The notes beneath the pieces are model-generated. The model was given only the letters and a program-made list of their open reading frames with translations. It ran no database searches and was not told where the DNA came from. Made by a program: the position numbers and the translations under genes. Positions 50,811 to 60,958 of a stretch of 64,000 bases of DNA are shown one piece after another (the first letter of the stretch is position 1; each line of letters begins with the position of its first letter). This DNA comes from Pagrus major (taxonomy: Eukaryota; Chordata; Actinopteri; Spariformes; Sparidae): NCBI RefSeq assembly GCF_040436345.1, contig NC_133219.1:19304958-19368957 (forward strand), in the 5' to 3' direction.

Positions 50811-52732
50811 TAGTTTCATGAGTCATATTATAACCGTGAGCTTTGGCCTCGAGTTTGTGACCCAGAAATCGACAGTCGACTTGTTGCTTCTCGCAGCACA
50901 AATTACTCATCAAAGTTATTTACTGAGCTTCTTCCAGGTGAAGGCTGCCGTGACACCCACTGACGCTGAGTCACGCCCTCGTCTTGACTAGCACCTCAAG
51001 ACTCTGGTTCAGTATTAGCCCAAACATTCATTTCATCTGAAAAGTTTTGCTGTTATGTTTGACAGACGTAAGAGACATAAACACCCCGGCATCAATTTCT
51101 GGACTTGGCTCCATTTCCATACAATCTTTTCCAACTCATCTCAGTTTTTAATTAGACAGCTGCAGGTCAAGCACAACTTTTCAGTGCCATGAAGTCTCTC
51201 TAATCCCCCTCTTGTGTGTAAGTGTCCATGAGGATGTGGCTGTAGACATTCATTCACCCTGTAAGTGTTTTATTCAGTCTGAGCCCAAAGAGGATTTGGT
51301 AAAGAGCATGTATACCCCCACCCTTGTCAATTAGCCAACATGTTGATGTCAGCATGGTCAGTATAATCCCTGTCTTAATGTACTGTAATATCCCCCCTCC
51401 CTCCTCTGCTCTTCTTCAGTGAGACACACACACACACACACACACATAGTGTTCCTCAGTTCCTGAGGGAAACAGCCACACAACAACATGACAGGATGCT
51501 GCATTAGCTCAGCCGTCATAACAACATTACCAGAGGCTGAATGAAACCCTCCAGGGCTTTACAAGAGACAACTTTCTGACCCAGCACACGACTCTGCTAC
51601 ACAAGCACTGAATGTATTGTTGATAGTGGCCCTTATATTCACACTATACTCTCATTTCCTCTCGTTTCATGTTCAAAAAACACATTATTTTTCTCTCACT
51701 GTCCAGCACCTCTGTTCACCCTCTGTCTGGTCGCTCCATTTCAGCGCCTGTCTCTTTAAGCCTGCCACCTGTAAAGCCTAGTCTGCTCTGATTGGTCAGC
51801 TCTCACAAGCCTGAGCAGACACCGCCCGCAGTGTGTCAGTGCCCAAAAGTCCTGACATCTTGTTTAAAGCCACAGTACCTGGATACAGGTTGTGTGCATT
51901 ATGAGTGTTTTGGTACTCACAGGATGTTTATAGCATCAAAAAGGCATGAAAATCTCGCTTTTTTACAATATGGGACTTATTTTCTAACAGCGTCTGGTGC
52001 TGAGATCCCTCGTTGCTCTGAAATACAAAGTACAGCTGAGGCGGACATCATTACTTTTGCAAGTATGTGTTTATAAAATAATGTATTGGATAAAGATAAT
52101 GATGCTATATGGGAAGTTAATCAGGGTTCACCTTCACTGAAAACATATGTTGGTTTTCTAGCTTCATAAACTGAAGTGAATCACTTTGTGTCCTATCTTA
52201 TGATATATATTTTCTTTTCTTTAAAACTTCAAAGCTTCAAAGCCAGAACAAAAATAATGAAAGCCAGCTTCACTTTTGTCTCTGAAACTTTTCGGCCTTT
52301 ATCACAAAAAGCACATTTCTACGCAGCCCGTCCCGCAGCTTCCCTCTGGTCTCGGTGTATGCAGCAAGTGTGAGGGCCAAGATGGCAGCTAATGATGCGC
52401 AGCTCGCCAGGGGACTGAGGCAAGGCTGCCATTTCAGCTGGGGGACAGTCCGCTCTGGGTGGTTGATGCATCCAAGACAGCTGGTGACACAAACCCAGCC
52501 GTCCAGAGGATCTCTCGGTCCGGCCGTCCCTTATGACGTTTAGAGTGTACTTCCTCGAGAAACTGGAGTGTGTCTGTGTCTGAGGGACAACAGATCTTCG
52601 TGGTCTTCAGTGGGCTTAATGATGTTGAGGGGAGGAATCAGAAGATTAACGAGCCCTGAGTAGTGTGTTTTTTTTTGTTTTTGTTTATTTGTACGCATGT
52701 GCAGGCGCGTAAATGGATGTTATGTAAAACTG
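50811..52732. other. Non-coding, CA tract inside
   Basis: AC tract at about 51425-51447. No exon supported. GC-richer unique text at 52320-52560 has an open frame of 62 codons without a recognisable domain. Confidence 0.4.
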
Positions 52733-52930
52733 CTCCCAATCCATCATCTATAACCGCTTATTCTTTGCAGGGTAGCAGGGGAGCTGAAGCTGACTGGTCA
52801 CCTAACCTGACCTAACTTAACCCAACCTGCACTTTTTTGGACCGTGGGAGGACATCCGAGTACCTGGAGAACCCACGCATACACAGGGGCAACACACAAA
52901 TGCAGACAGCAGGTTTGAACAAAGACACGA
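52733..52930. repeat. Fish-wide dispersed repeat (TGTGGGAGGA-type)
   Basis: The order CCATCATCTATAACCGCTTAT, GGGTAGCAGGGGAGCTG, ACCTAACC, TTTGGACCGTGGGAGGA, GAGAACCCACGCATACACAGG matches a repeat body I know from many fish genomes. Eroded copy; class not certain. Confidence 0.55.
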
Positions 52931-53079
52931 CAGTGCTTATCTAAATGTCTTGGCTGTAAATGTTGAATAAAGTTCGGCTTTGCTAAATTTTAAGCCAAAA
53001 AGGAAGATGAACCAGAAGTCTCACCTGGAATCAATGAGAATCACGGTCACAGAAGCATTATCTTAACATAAAAGTGAAG

Positions 53080-53082
<3 letters not shown>
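52931..53082. other. Non-coding
   Basis: Short unique stretch between repeats. Confidence 0.4.

Positions 53083-53119
<37 letters not shown>
53083..53119. repeat. (GT)18 microsatellite
   Basis: Uninterrupted GT tract. Confidence 0.95.
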
Positions 53120-53121
<2 letters not shown>

Positions 53122-53235
53122 TTGTTTCATATACATGGGAATCCTCCAAGGGCCAAGTGTCTTTTTCCACCTCCTCCGTCTCCATGGTGAAACAAATGAG
53201 GTTTCTTCCTTAAGGGATCATTGAGGCAGTTTTGA

Positions 53236-53236
<1 letters not shown>

Positions 53237-53322
<86 letters not shown>
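53237..53322. repeat. (TG)43 microsatellite, longest in the window
   Basis: 86 bp of pure TG, with a shorter GT tract at 53395-53430 and CA tracts at 53571-53600 nearby, making a 500-bp cluster. Confidence 0.97.
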
Positions 53323-53326
<4 letters not shown>

Positions 53327-53394
53327 AAAGCAAATATTCTGTGTTAAAGCACTCAGTTACATTCATTCTTGGTGTGTGCGAACTACTGCCTGTG

Positions 53395-53430
53395 CGTGTG
53401 TGTGTGTGTGTGTATGTGTGTGTGTGTGTA
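53395..53430. repeat. (GT)n microsatellite
   Basis: GT tract with one AT interruption. Confidence 0.9.
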
Positions 53431-55138
53431 ACACAGGCAGCTCCAGGTGCCTTACGCAGATCACAGTGTTGTCAGGTAGCACTGCCTGTCTCATCCATGC
53501 TGTCTAAAACATACTTTTGTTTGTTTTACACATCTGGCTGCCAAGCTGTGCACCTGCTGGCTGCATAAGAACACACACACAAACACACACACACACACAC
53601 AATGTACACACACAGACAAACACAAATGGTTTCTATTTGGGGAACAAACTCAGCTTATTTGTTCAGATGAAAAAAATGTGTTTTGTTGTTCATTAATATT
53701 CCTCAGGGTGGTTCTGTTTTATAGGAGTCTATGGCGACACGTGTGATCTTGTTCAGCTTGCGTGTGCGTGTTACTTGTATTTTGCGTTAAAGTGTTTATT
53801 TTTCTTCAAGACAAACCTAAGAGAGTGTTTTGCTGGTGGCCTTGGTTTACGTGTCCCAGTGCTCTACTGAAAAAATAAAAAAATGAAACATTTCTGAAGC
53901 AAAAGCTGCTGAATAATTCAGACATGTTTAAAAAGAATAAGCTATGATCCTCCATGAATGTGACCTGGTAATCCCCAAAGATGCTCCCCATTTCTCTCTC
54001 CCTTTGCTTTCTTTCTCTCTTACATTACTCCAGCCTTTTCCACTGTAAATATTGTCGGACTCTGTCTGTGCATTACTGTTTTCAAAACTTACAGAGGATT
54101 TAGCACATTTTTCTACCGTTTTCTGACATCTTGCAGGTAGCCACAGTTTCAGTTTCAGTCTCCGCCTGAGGTCTGTCTTTTGTCCTTTCATCTTGATGAT
54201 ATTGTGCTACTACAATGTACAATGAATATCTTAATCATTTCCTTCATTTGCAGTGAATGACTCCATGACACAGACCTAAATCCAGACTTTTCAGGACTCG
54301 TAGGGTCCTACAAAGTTACGTATCGAGCAAAAGGGCTACTGTGGGGATAACCGAGCACATTAACACTCTTTCCTGGAAGGCATTAATAGTGTTGCACTTG
54401 GTTGTAAAAATATAAAGTGACAGAAATATTTTTCCAAAGAATGAATAAAAGGCCTGATTCTAGCCTGTTAGAGTTTAAAAACATTGATAGAGACAGGATT
54501 CAGGTGCAGTTGACTCTAAACTTTGCCAGATGTTAATGTCAAAATGCAAATTGCAGTTTTCCTGCATCTGATCAATAAATTGCTGTGATGACAAAAAATG
54601 CAACTCAGTTTTCAATTACATACTCTGCCAATAAAGGAAATAAAGAAGTGCACAAGAACGGAAGTGTTTGAACAAGAAATCAACACAAAACAGTTGAATC
54701 CACATGTGAGAGAGGAAGAGAGCAGAAAATAGTCCAGTTAGACGTCCCACTGAGCTACAACGTGCCTCCTGCTGAGCCTACACTCCTCTTTTTCTTCTTC
54801 TCTGCTGACAACAAAGGAGGCACTTCCTCCAGGTAAGCAGGCATCATGCAAAGAAACGTGACCCCGACACTGAATCAAAACCCATCGACAACTCCAGATG
54901 TGTCGACAGTCGAGAGCATTTACTCATCTTTGAACTTCTGACCCCAGTGATGAGCTCTGTGAGGGTGCAAAGGGAGATACTTTATATCAAACTTTAATGC
55001 TGATGGTAACATGATATAACAAAATATGGCAATGTAGCACAAGAGCATTGGGGAATGAAATTAAACATAATGCAGAACATGACACATGGTAGAACTGCAC
55101 CATGCAACAGCAGCGACGGATAAATAAAATGGCGCCAC
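53431..55138. other. Non-coding, nothing supported
   Basis: No exon recognised. Confidence 0.4.
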
Positions 55139-55745
55139 CTACAGATGGTCAGATTTTATTACAAGATTTTATTACAAGACTATTACACTTTTTATTTCAG
55201 TGTGAATCAGTCCAACCTTTCTGGAGTGACATGCAGGGCTGGCTACAGTCCGAGGGGATTGAGTTATCACCACTGACAGAGAAAACTGTCAAATGTGGAA
55301 TTTCTGCTCAGGATTTGGATTTTGTTATCAATTTTTTACTGTTATTGAGTAAATTCTTTATACATAAATGCAGATACTTCAAAACTAAACCCTGTCTGAT
55401 AAATATAAAGTTAAAACTGCTTAGTAAATCTCTCTCGATTATGAATGATAAAAAAAAAGCTGCCAAAGTATTATCTTTATTCACTCTGTTCAAATTAATT
55501 TGAGATGAGCCCTGCTTCTTTTATTCTTTATTTTATTTATTTATTATGATAATTATTTCATTTTTGACTTATTTGTTTTATTTATCTGTGTCTTTTTGAG
55601 TTGAGTTGAATTTCATTTCATACACTAGGAACCTTTTCTCTGGTTCTCTTGCTGAACCAGAAACTGAGTTAGTGTTTCAGTGGTTGAAAGTGCTTTTTTA
55701 TGTGTACATTTGCCTCGTTGAATAAATAATAAAGAAAAGAAAAGA
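55139..55745 (+). mobile_element. 5'-truncated L1-like LINE tail
   Basis: An open frame to the TGA at 55501-55503 reads HFLFQCESVQPFWSDMQGWL, then a hydrophobic stretch (DLDFVINFLLLLSKFFIHKC) and a Lys-rich end (INIKLKLLSKSLSIMNDKKK). This is the order seen at the extreme C-terminus of L1-clade ORF2 proteins: a Cys-containing motif, FW, then basic region. About 240 bp of 3' UTR follows and the element ends in AATAAATAATAAAGAAAAGAAAAG, an A-rich tail. Reverse transcriptase and endonuclease are missing, so it is a dead 5'-truncated insertion. No target-site duplication was recognised. Confidence 0.7.
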
Positions 55746-58700
55746 AAACTTTTTTTTTGACAGGTGGTCTGAAGGAAGTGCAGTGCAGAAAAATCAACAG
55801 TCACTTATTTAAGATGATTATTCAAAATTAGTTTAAACTTTGAAACCATAGATTCTTTGTTGATATTTTGATGAAAAGTTCTGGATTTGGATTATAAATT
55901 CAATGGACATAAATTGTGAACACACTGTGTGCAGAGGTAGACAGACGAATCAGTGTTCAAGGTTTTCGGTTAGCTGCAGATGAGATGAGTTACAGTGGGA
56001 TCCCCGCGGTAATAAATCATGTACACCAGACTTTCCTCACCTTCACCTTCCGTCCTGTAAGTGCAGTCATGGGCAGATTGGACAGGTGAATGTGTGTTTG
56101 ATTTCAATAAATCTTTTTCTTATATTGATTTTAATAGATTGGAGCACAGCCATGTTAGTTTGGGAGATAAAATCATCTCCACACTCCATTTTAATGTTGG
56201 TGAATTCAAGCTGAGGGTTTTACACGATGGGAGAAATTGGCTGGGCAGCCCAAAAATTAATAATATGATTTTATAAATTTGAATTTAGATATTCTGCCCC
56301 AACATTATGTATATAGAAAGTAAGTCCTCTATCGTTTAGATATATATTTTTCATTTTCTTCTATTTCTTGAGTTCATCTTCCGCTATTTTAAGAAAAATG
56401 TAGCACCCGTCCCATGTAGCTATATGGTTAATTAATTAGTGAAGTAGTGGAAGTACTATGGATTTTAAACTTGCTTTTAAACCTTTTCAAACTTATTTAT
56501 GAATTTTAATTAAATGGCAGCACCACCAATTAGCAGGAAAAAGTATGAATTGCTGGTTTTAAATCCCACTAAGAATTATATTTTTTACTTAATATTCTCT
56601 TTTTAACTCAAAACACACCTTAATGACATGTAAATATCTTAATGAAATGCAAATATGACGCAAAGACAGTATTTTAAATTCTAATGTCAAATTTATATAT
56701 AAAAAATAATTATTTGAACACATGACCAAACATAAAATTCAGTTAAATTGTTTACTAAAACATTTAAAAGTGCTTCTCTTTCCAATATAAACACTTTTCA
56801 AAAGGTGTTCAGTTCAAGTAAATTTTTCACTAAAAGATACCCTTTACATTAAGATTTGAGTTATGATATTGTTCTCAAATGATCAAATCTCACACACTCA
56901 CTCATTTTGCAACCAAAATAAAATAGTGTCCTCTAAACCCAAAATAAAAACCTGTTGCAGGCCTGATCCGTGGCTTGGGAGCGTTGTAACCAAAACCAAA
57001 TGGCCGGTTAACTTGCTACTGAAAGCAAAGTAAAGAAAATGCACATACACTGGTTAGTTTTTACTCACAACTCCCTCAGTTCTTATCTGCAGCATGGGAG
57101 AAGGATGAAAAGCAGGGCAATGGTTGACAAGTCCAACAGTCAGTCAGTGAGGTTACAGGCTGGCGGCAACAGTCCAGACGAAGTGATAGCTGAGTGGGAG
57201 ACTTCTACTCGTCCAACAGGTCCAAACCGTGTTTCCTGGTCCACTGTGTACATTAACAGTTCTCTTAGTCTCCTTCAACTCATCCACAAACTTCACATAC
57301 TTAGTCTGTGAGCTTTAAACTAGCTAACTAACTAACTGGTAACATTAGCACATACTAACAACACACAGTAACAAAGCTAACAAGATCCTAACAACCAATA
57401 CAATTAATAAAAACTACAGATGGACAACTTAACGCCCTGAGGTTAGGTTGTGAGCTGAGCTGAGCTGACCACACTACTCTTCTGTGCACTGTAAACAACC
57501 CTGTTTGAATTTCAATTAACTTTATTAACTCAATGACAAAGACTTATTAGTCAGCTATAGCTCTGTTTTTAATCCATAATGAACTATTTTTAACACTTAT
57601 ATGTACATATATTAATGTTACATGTCTGAAATGACATTTTTACATATTAGTCCATATTTTAGACTGGGCTACACAAAATATGAAGCATGAAGATGTCAGA
57701 GTTAATGTCTTGTATACAGTTGTCATAATTTGTAACATTATGTTCAGTAAACGATTAGTATTAATATAAATGAAGTTCACACTTAGTCTATATTGTCTTT
57801 TTATCAAGAGAAATTTAATTAAAAAGAAAATAAGAAAAATAATGCAATTACTTCATGTTGGAAGACTCTTGGAAGAAATATTGAAAAGGTTGTGAAATCA
57901 ACACTTCTGCATCAGTATATTATATTTGAAACATGAATATCCACTGACAAAAGTTGTTAATTAAATGTGGTATTGTTGTGTTTATGTGATGCCATGTGGG
58001 TGACCCATGTCACAATCTGCTGTACGACATAAAAATACAAATGTGTTCATATCCTGTTGGTCACCTGAGCTGTAGTTTTCGTCCTGACATCTGCTTCAGT
58101 CCCGTTTTTGCCCATTCTTCCTCTCTGTCCCTCTTCAGCCACATTCACACTTCCCCAAGCTGCTGTGTTGCCACCTGCTCACCTGTTTCCACTTTCCCTC
58201 GTCAGCCCTGCAGCATATTCACCAGCCTGTTATCACTCACTCCCCACCAGATTGTCAGTGTTGCTTTGTACCTTTGCTGTAAACTTGTCTGTACCTGCCA
58301 GTCTGTGGACACCTTAACTTTCATGTAAATATCCAAACATGTTCTTGTACATATACAGAGACATATAATCATCACATTCATACCACACTGTTTTTTTTCT
58401 ACTGGGAGGTCAGGGAGAGCTCACACATGCGAGCAGTGTGCTAATGTACCTGGGAGCCTGAGAGAGCCGGCCTCAAGGCCTCAGGACCGCATCAATATTA
58501 CAGCACACCAACACGGGGCCGGAGAGGAGCCAGTCAAATATTAATTTATCACCCCTCCTCTGTTTCTCTTCCTCACAGCTCTGGATCTCTCCAGCCAGGC
58601 TGTTACACACTGAAAACACACACAGTCTCACAGTTTTTCACATGTTGACCCTCAGTGTACAGGCTCTGCTTGTGTATTCAGTTATTCAGAGTTCCTGGGG

Positions 58701-58860
58701 GAGAGCTTGGGTTAAGTGATACGTGGAATGAGAGCTCCATTTAGGTCAAATGCAGAACGAGGACGCCATAACGCTGAGGAGAACCTGTCTGGTTCTGCTG
58801 TTGGAGCTCACATACATACAGTGTAGTATATTCTTAACAGCAAGTACTAACCTGTATTTT
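55746..58860. other. AT-rich non-coding stretch
   Basis: Among the most AT-rich parts of the window (56280-56930). No exon. The block 58430-58570 (CCGGCCTCAAGGCCTCAGG, ATTACAGCACACC, TCAAATATTAATTTATC) is unique and could be a conserved element. Confidence 0.4.
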
Positions 58861-59060
58861 TCTTTTTCCAGTCATCTGATCACTCAAAGCACTTTACAAC
58901 ACTTTGTCACATTCATCCATTCACACACACATGTCAGAGGTCATCAACAGCAATTTGGGGTTCAGTATCTTGCTCAAGAATACTTAAACATGCAGCTGGG
59001 GGGTCCAGGGAATCGAATCAGCAACTTTCTGATTACTGGACGACCCACTCTACTCTGTTT
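58861..59060 (-). repeat. tRNA-derived SINE, minus orientation
   Basis: Read on the minus strand: GTAGAGTGGGTCGTCCAGTAAT, CAGAAAGTTGCTGATTCGATTCCC (tRNA-like with box B TTCGATTCC), then TTGAGCAAGATACTGAACCCC, CAAATTGCTGTTGATGACC, GTGTGTGTGAATGGATG and TAAAGTGCTTTGAGTG. This is the layout of a common fish tRNA-derived SINE. Eroded and not autonomous. Confidence 0.65.
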
Positions 59061-59127
59061 TAATATTTTTCATCAGACTTTAGAGCGAAGATGTTGAAAG
59101 TTCATGTTCAGTTTTTGATGAGGAAAA

Positions 59128-59422
59128 TTAAAGGGGCACTATGTAGTTTTGGAGAAGAAATGTGAAATGTAAAGAATTGTAACCAAACTAAGAAATATTT
59201 ATTTAATCCATAACTGAATAAAGCTGTTCTCAGAGGAAAATAAGGTCCCCAGAACACTGTTTGAAGCTAGAAAGGTGGCAGGGTCCGCCACATATAAACA
59301 AAGTAAAACAGTATGAAATTGTGTTTTCCTTTAAGGTCAATTTGTTTATTCAGTCACAAAAACAAAGAGCTTGTTTATTTAGAATAAGATTTCTTCCCTA
59401 AAACTGCACAGTGCACCTTTAA
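59128..59422. mobile_element. TTAA-type MITE, family A copy 6
   Basis: Starts TTAAAGGGGCACTATGTAG and ends AAACTGCACAGTGCACCTTTAA. Orientation as copies 1 and 2. Both terminal repeats and TTAA flanks are preserved. Confidence 0.88.
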
Positions 59423-59984
59423 TCATAGCGATTAAAAGTGTGATATTTAGTGTGTACAAAGTCGACATCTGATTGATTCAGTAAAGAAACATTCAGCATT
59501 ATTACCTGATTATCTCTGAAAAGAAAGACTGAAATTGTGTCATATGATCTGACATAAGTCTGGTAAAACAGATACAGTATTTAGTTTTAAGTGTTGTGAC
59601 CCTTTACAAGATTCTTATAACTTTCATGAAAAGATAACAGAGCAGATCTCACAAGGAAGAGCATGTAGCAAAGATCAGGCAATAAAACAGCTGCCACACA
59701 AAGTCCAAAGATAGTGAGAGCTGTAATCAGCAATAAACTGGAGCACTGAAGAAAGAAAAGTTTCTGAAAATGTCTTTACTTATACAAATATGTGAAATTA
59801 TCCAATCAAGCATGAAAACATGCAGAGACACACAGTTTATTATAATGTCAAACAGAAGAGATCAGAGGTCTTTTCATCAACAGTGTTTCCAACAGTTTAT
59901 GTGTCTTCACTGTGACAAAATATATTTTCATTGTTATACACGAAACATCAGACGAAGCTTTTTGATGAGATCAAACTCTTCACC
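59423..59984. other. Non-coding, nothing supported
   Basis: No exon recognised. May include older parts of the inverted TRIM relic that are beyond recognition. Confidence 0.4.
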
Positions 59985-60122
59985 TTCCTGTCGGTGTTTG
60001 AAACTTAAGATTTCTCACACTGGTCAGATCATCACACAGAGAGAAACAGAGGCTTAAACATGTTTGAGTCCAGAATGAACTTAAAAGTCTTCCAGGTGCT
60101 GAAGGGCAGCTTGTGAAGTATC
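59985..60122 (-). pseudogene. Inverted relic of a TRIM PRY domain
   Basis: The minus strand reads ...LPFSTWK..., FILDSN, then DDLTSVRN. This is the order LSFRVWEK, VILDPNTANPW, LSDDLTSVKN of the PRY segment in the intact gene at 61.8-61.9 kb. At DNA level CTGTGTGATGATCTGACCAG plus the next ten bases differ from the intact gene at only 2 of 30 positions, and CATTCTGGACnCAAACA is also shared. The frame is broken between the blocks and the rest of the SPRY domain is not recognisable, so it is a dead fragment on the opposite strand. Confidence 0.7.
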
Positions 60123-60200
60123 CTGTTATATCTGCTGGTAATAAAATCAGCTGGCTGCATCTACTACCAGTAATGATTAACGAATAAAAGAGGTTGGTGG

Positions 60201-60322
60201 CGTTGAAAGAAATTCTGACATTGTTGAACGGAGCCACGATGACAGCACACTGTGGGAGATCTCTACTGAACAATGCACATTTCTGGGACTGAAAGAGTCA
60301 AACTGAAGGGAAACAAAAGTTG
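60201..60322 (+). other. Duplicated TRIM leader segment (upstream copy)
   Basis: CGTTGAAAGAAATTCTGACATTGTTGAAC..., GAGATCTCTACTG... and a final GTTGGTGAGTCT line up with 60795-60930, the leader right before the intact TRIM ATG. Both copies end in a donor-like GTGAGT, so each may derive from a 5' UTR exon. Confidence 0.6.
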
Positions 60323-60794
60323 GTGAGTCTTTGATTTACGAACATTTTGGGACAAAAGAAAAACATTTGAACTCTGAACATTTTATTTCCACTTTCTGTC
60401 ACTTATTGACATGAATATTATTGTTAGCTGCACAGGTTGATCGACAGCACCACCTCTTATCAGTTTCTGATGGATTTGTGCAGATTTCAAAATTTGACAT
60501 CCTGCTGAGAATGATCAGTCCTCACTGGAGGACTAATGAAAAAAACTCTTCCTGTTTGTGGTGTTTCATGAGAGTTTGTATTCTTTGTTTTGTGAAACAA
60601 AACATGAGAGGTCATCATTTTTTCACATGTTACTTTTTTTTTGTTGTAGGATAACAACTGCCAAAACAAGGAAATTATATTCTTCTGAGTCAAGAGAGAA
60701 ATATTCAACTCTGAATGACATCCTGACAGCTCCATCTGCTGGTGACAAAATAACACGACAACATTTATTATGGTAATAATTTAACCCTGTGACA
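60323..60794. other. Spacer between the two leader copies
   Basis: 472 bp with no exon recognised. Contains TCCATCTGCTGGTGACAAAA near 60730, text typical of fish gene-flanking repeats. Confidence 0.4.
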
Positions 60795-60923
60795 GAGGTG
60801 AAAGAAAATTAAAGTTTTGACGTTGTTGAACAGAGCTGAGACGCCATTACAGGGTCTGAGATCTCTGCTGGAAAACACACGATTGGAGTATTTGAAGAAA
60901 TCAAGAGAAGAGACAGTAACTTG
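60795..60923 (+). other. TRIM 5' leader segment (gene-proximal copy)
   Basis: GGTGAAAGAAAATTAAAG, TTGACGTTGTTGAACAGAGC, GAGATCTCTGCTGG and TTGGTGAGTCC correspond to the copy at 60201-60322. The donor-like GTGAGT at 60924 is only 35 bases before the ATG, too close for an intron ending there, so either the site is not used in this transcript or the leader is unspliced. Confidence 0.55.
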
Positions 60924-60958
60924 GTGAGTCCTGCTGTGAAAAATAACTTCAATAAGAA

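Noticed and set aside
50305..50913. Ser/Leu/Pro-rich minus-strand frames over the purine tract
   Set aside because: Composition artefact of a polypyrimidine strand.
53127..53568. Long frames over the (TG)43 tract
   Set aside because: Artefact of stop-free TG repeat.
57039..57311. 90-codon frame and neighbouring frames at 56061-56276
   Set aside because: No recognisable domain, no splice-site support. AT-rich surroundings.
59770..60057. Zinc-finger-like reading (CLHCDK...SHTGQI) on the plus strand
   Set aside because: C2H2 spacing is wrong. The HTGQI text is the reverse complement of the DDLTSV codons of the inverted PRY relic, which explains it better.
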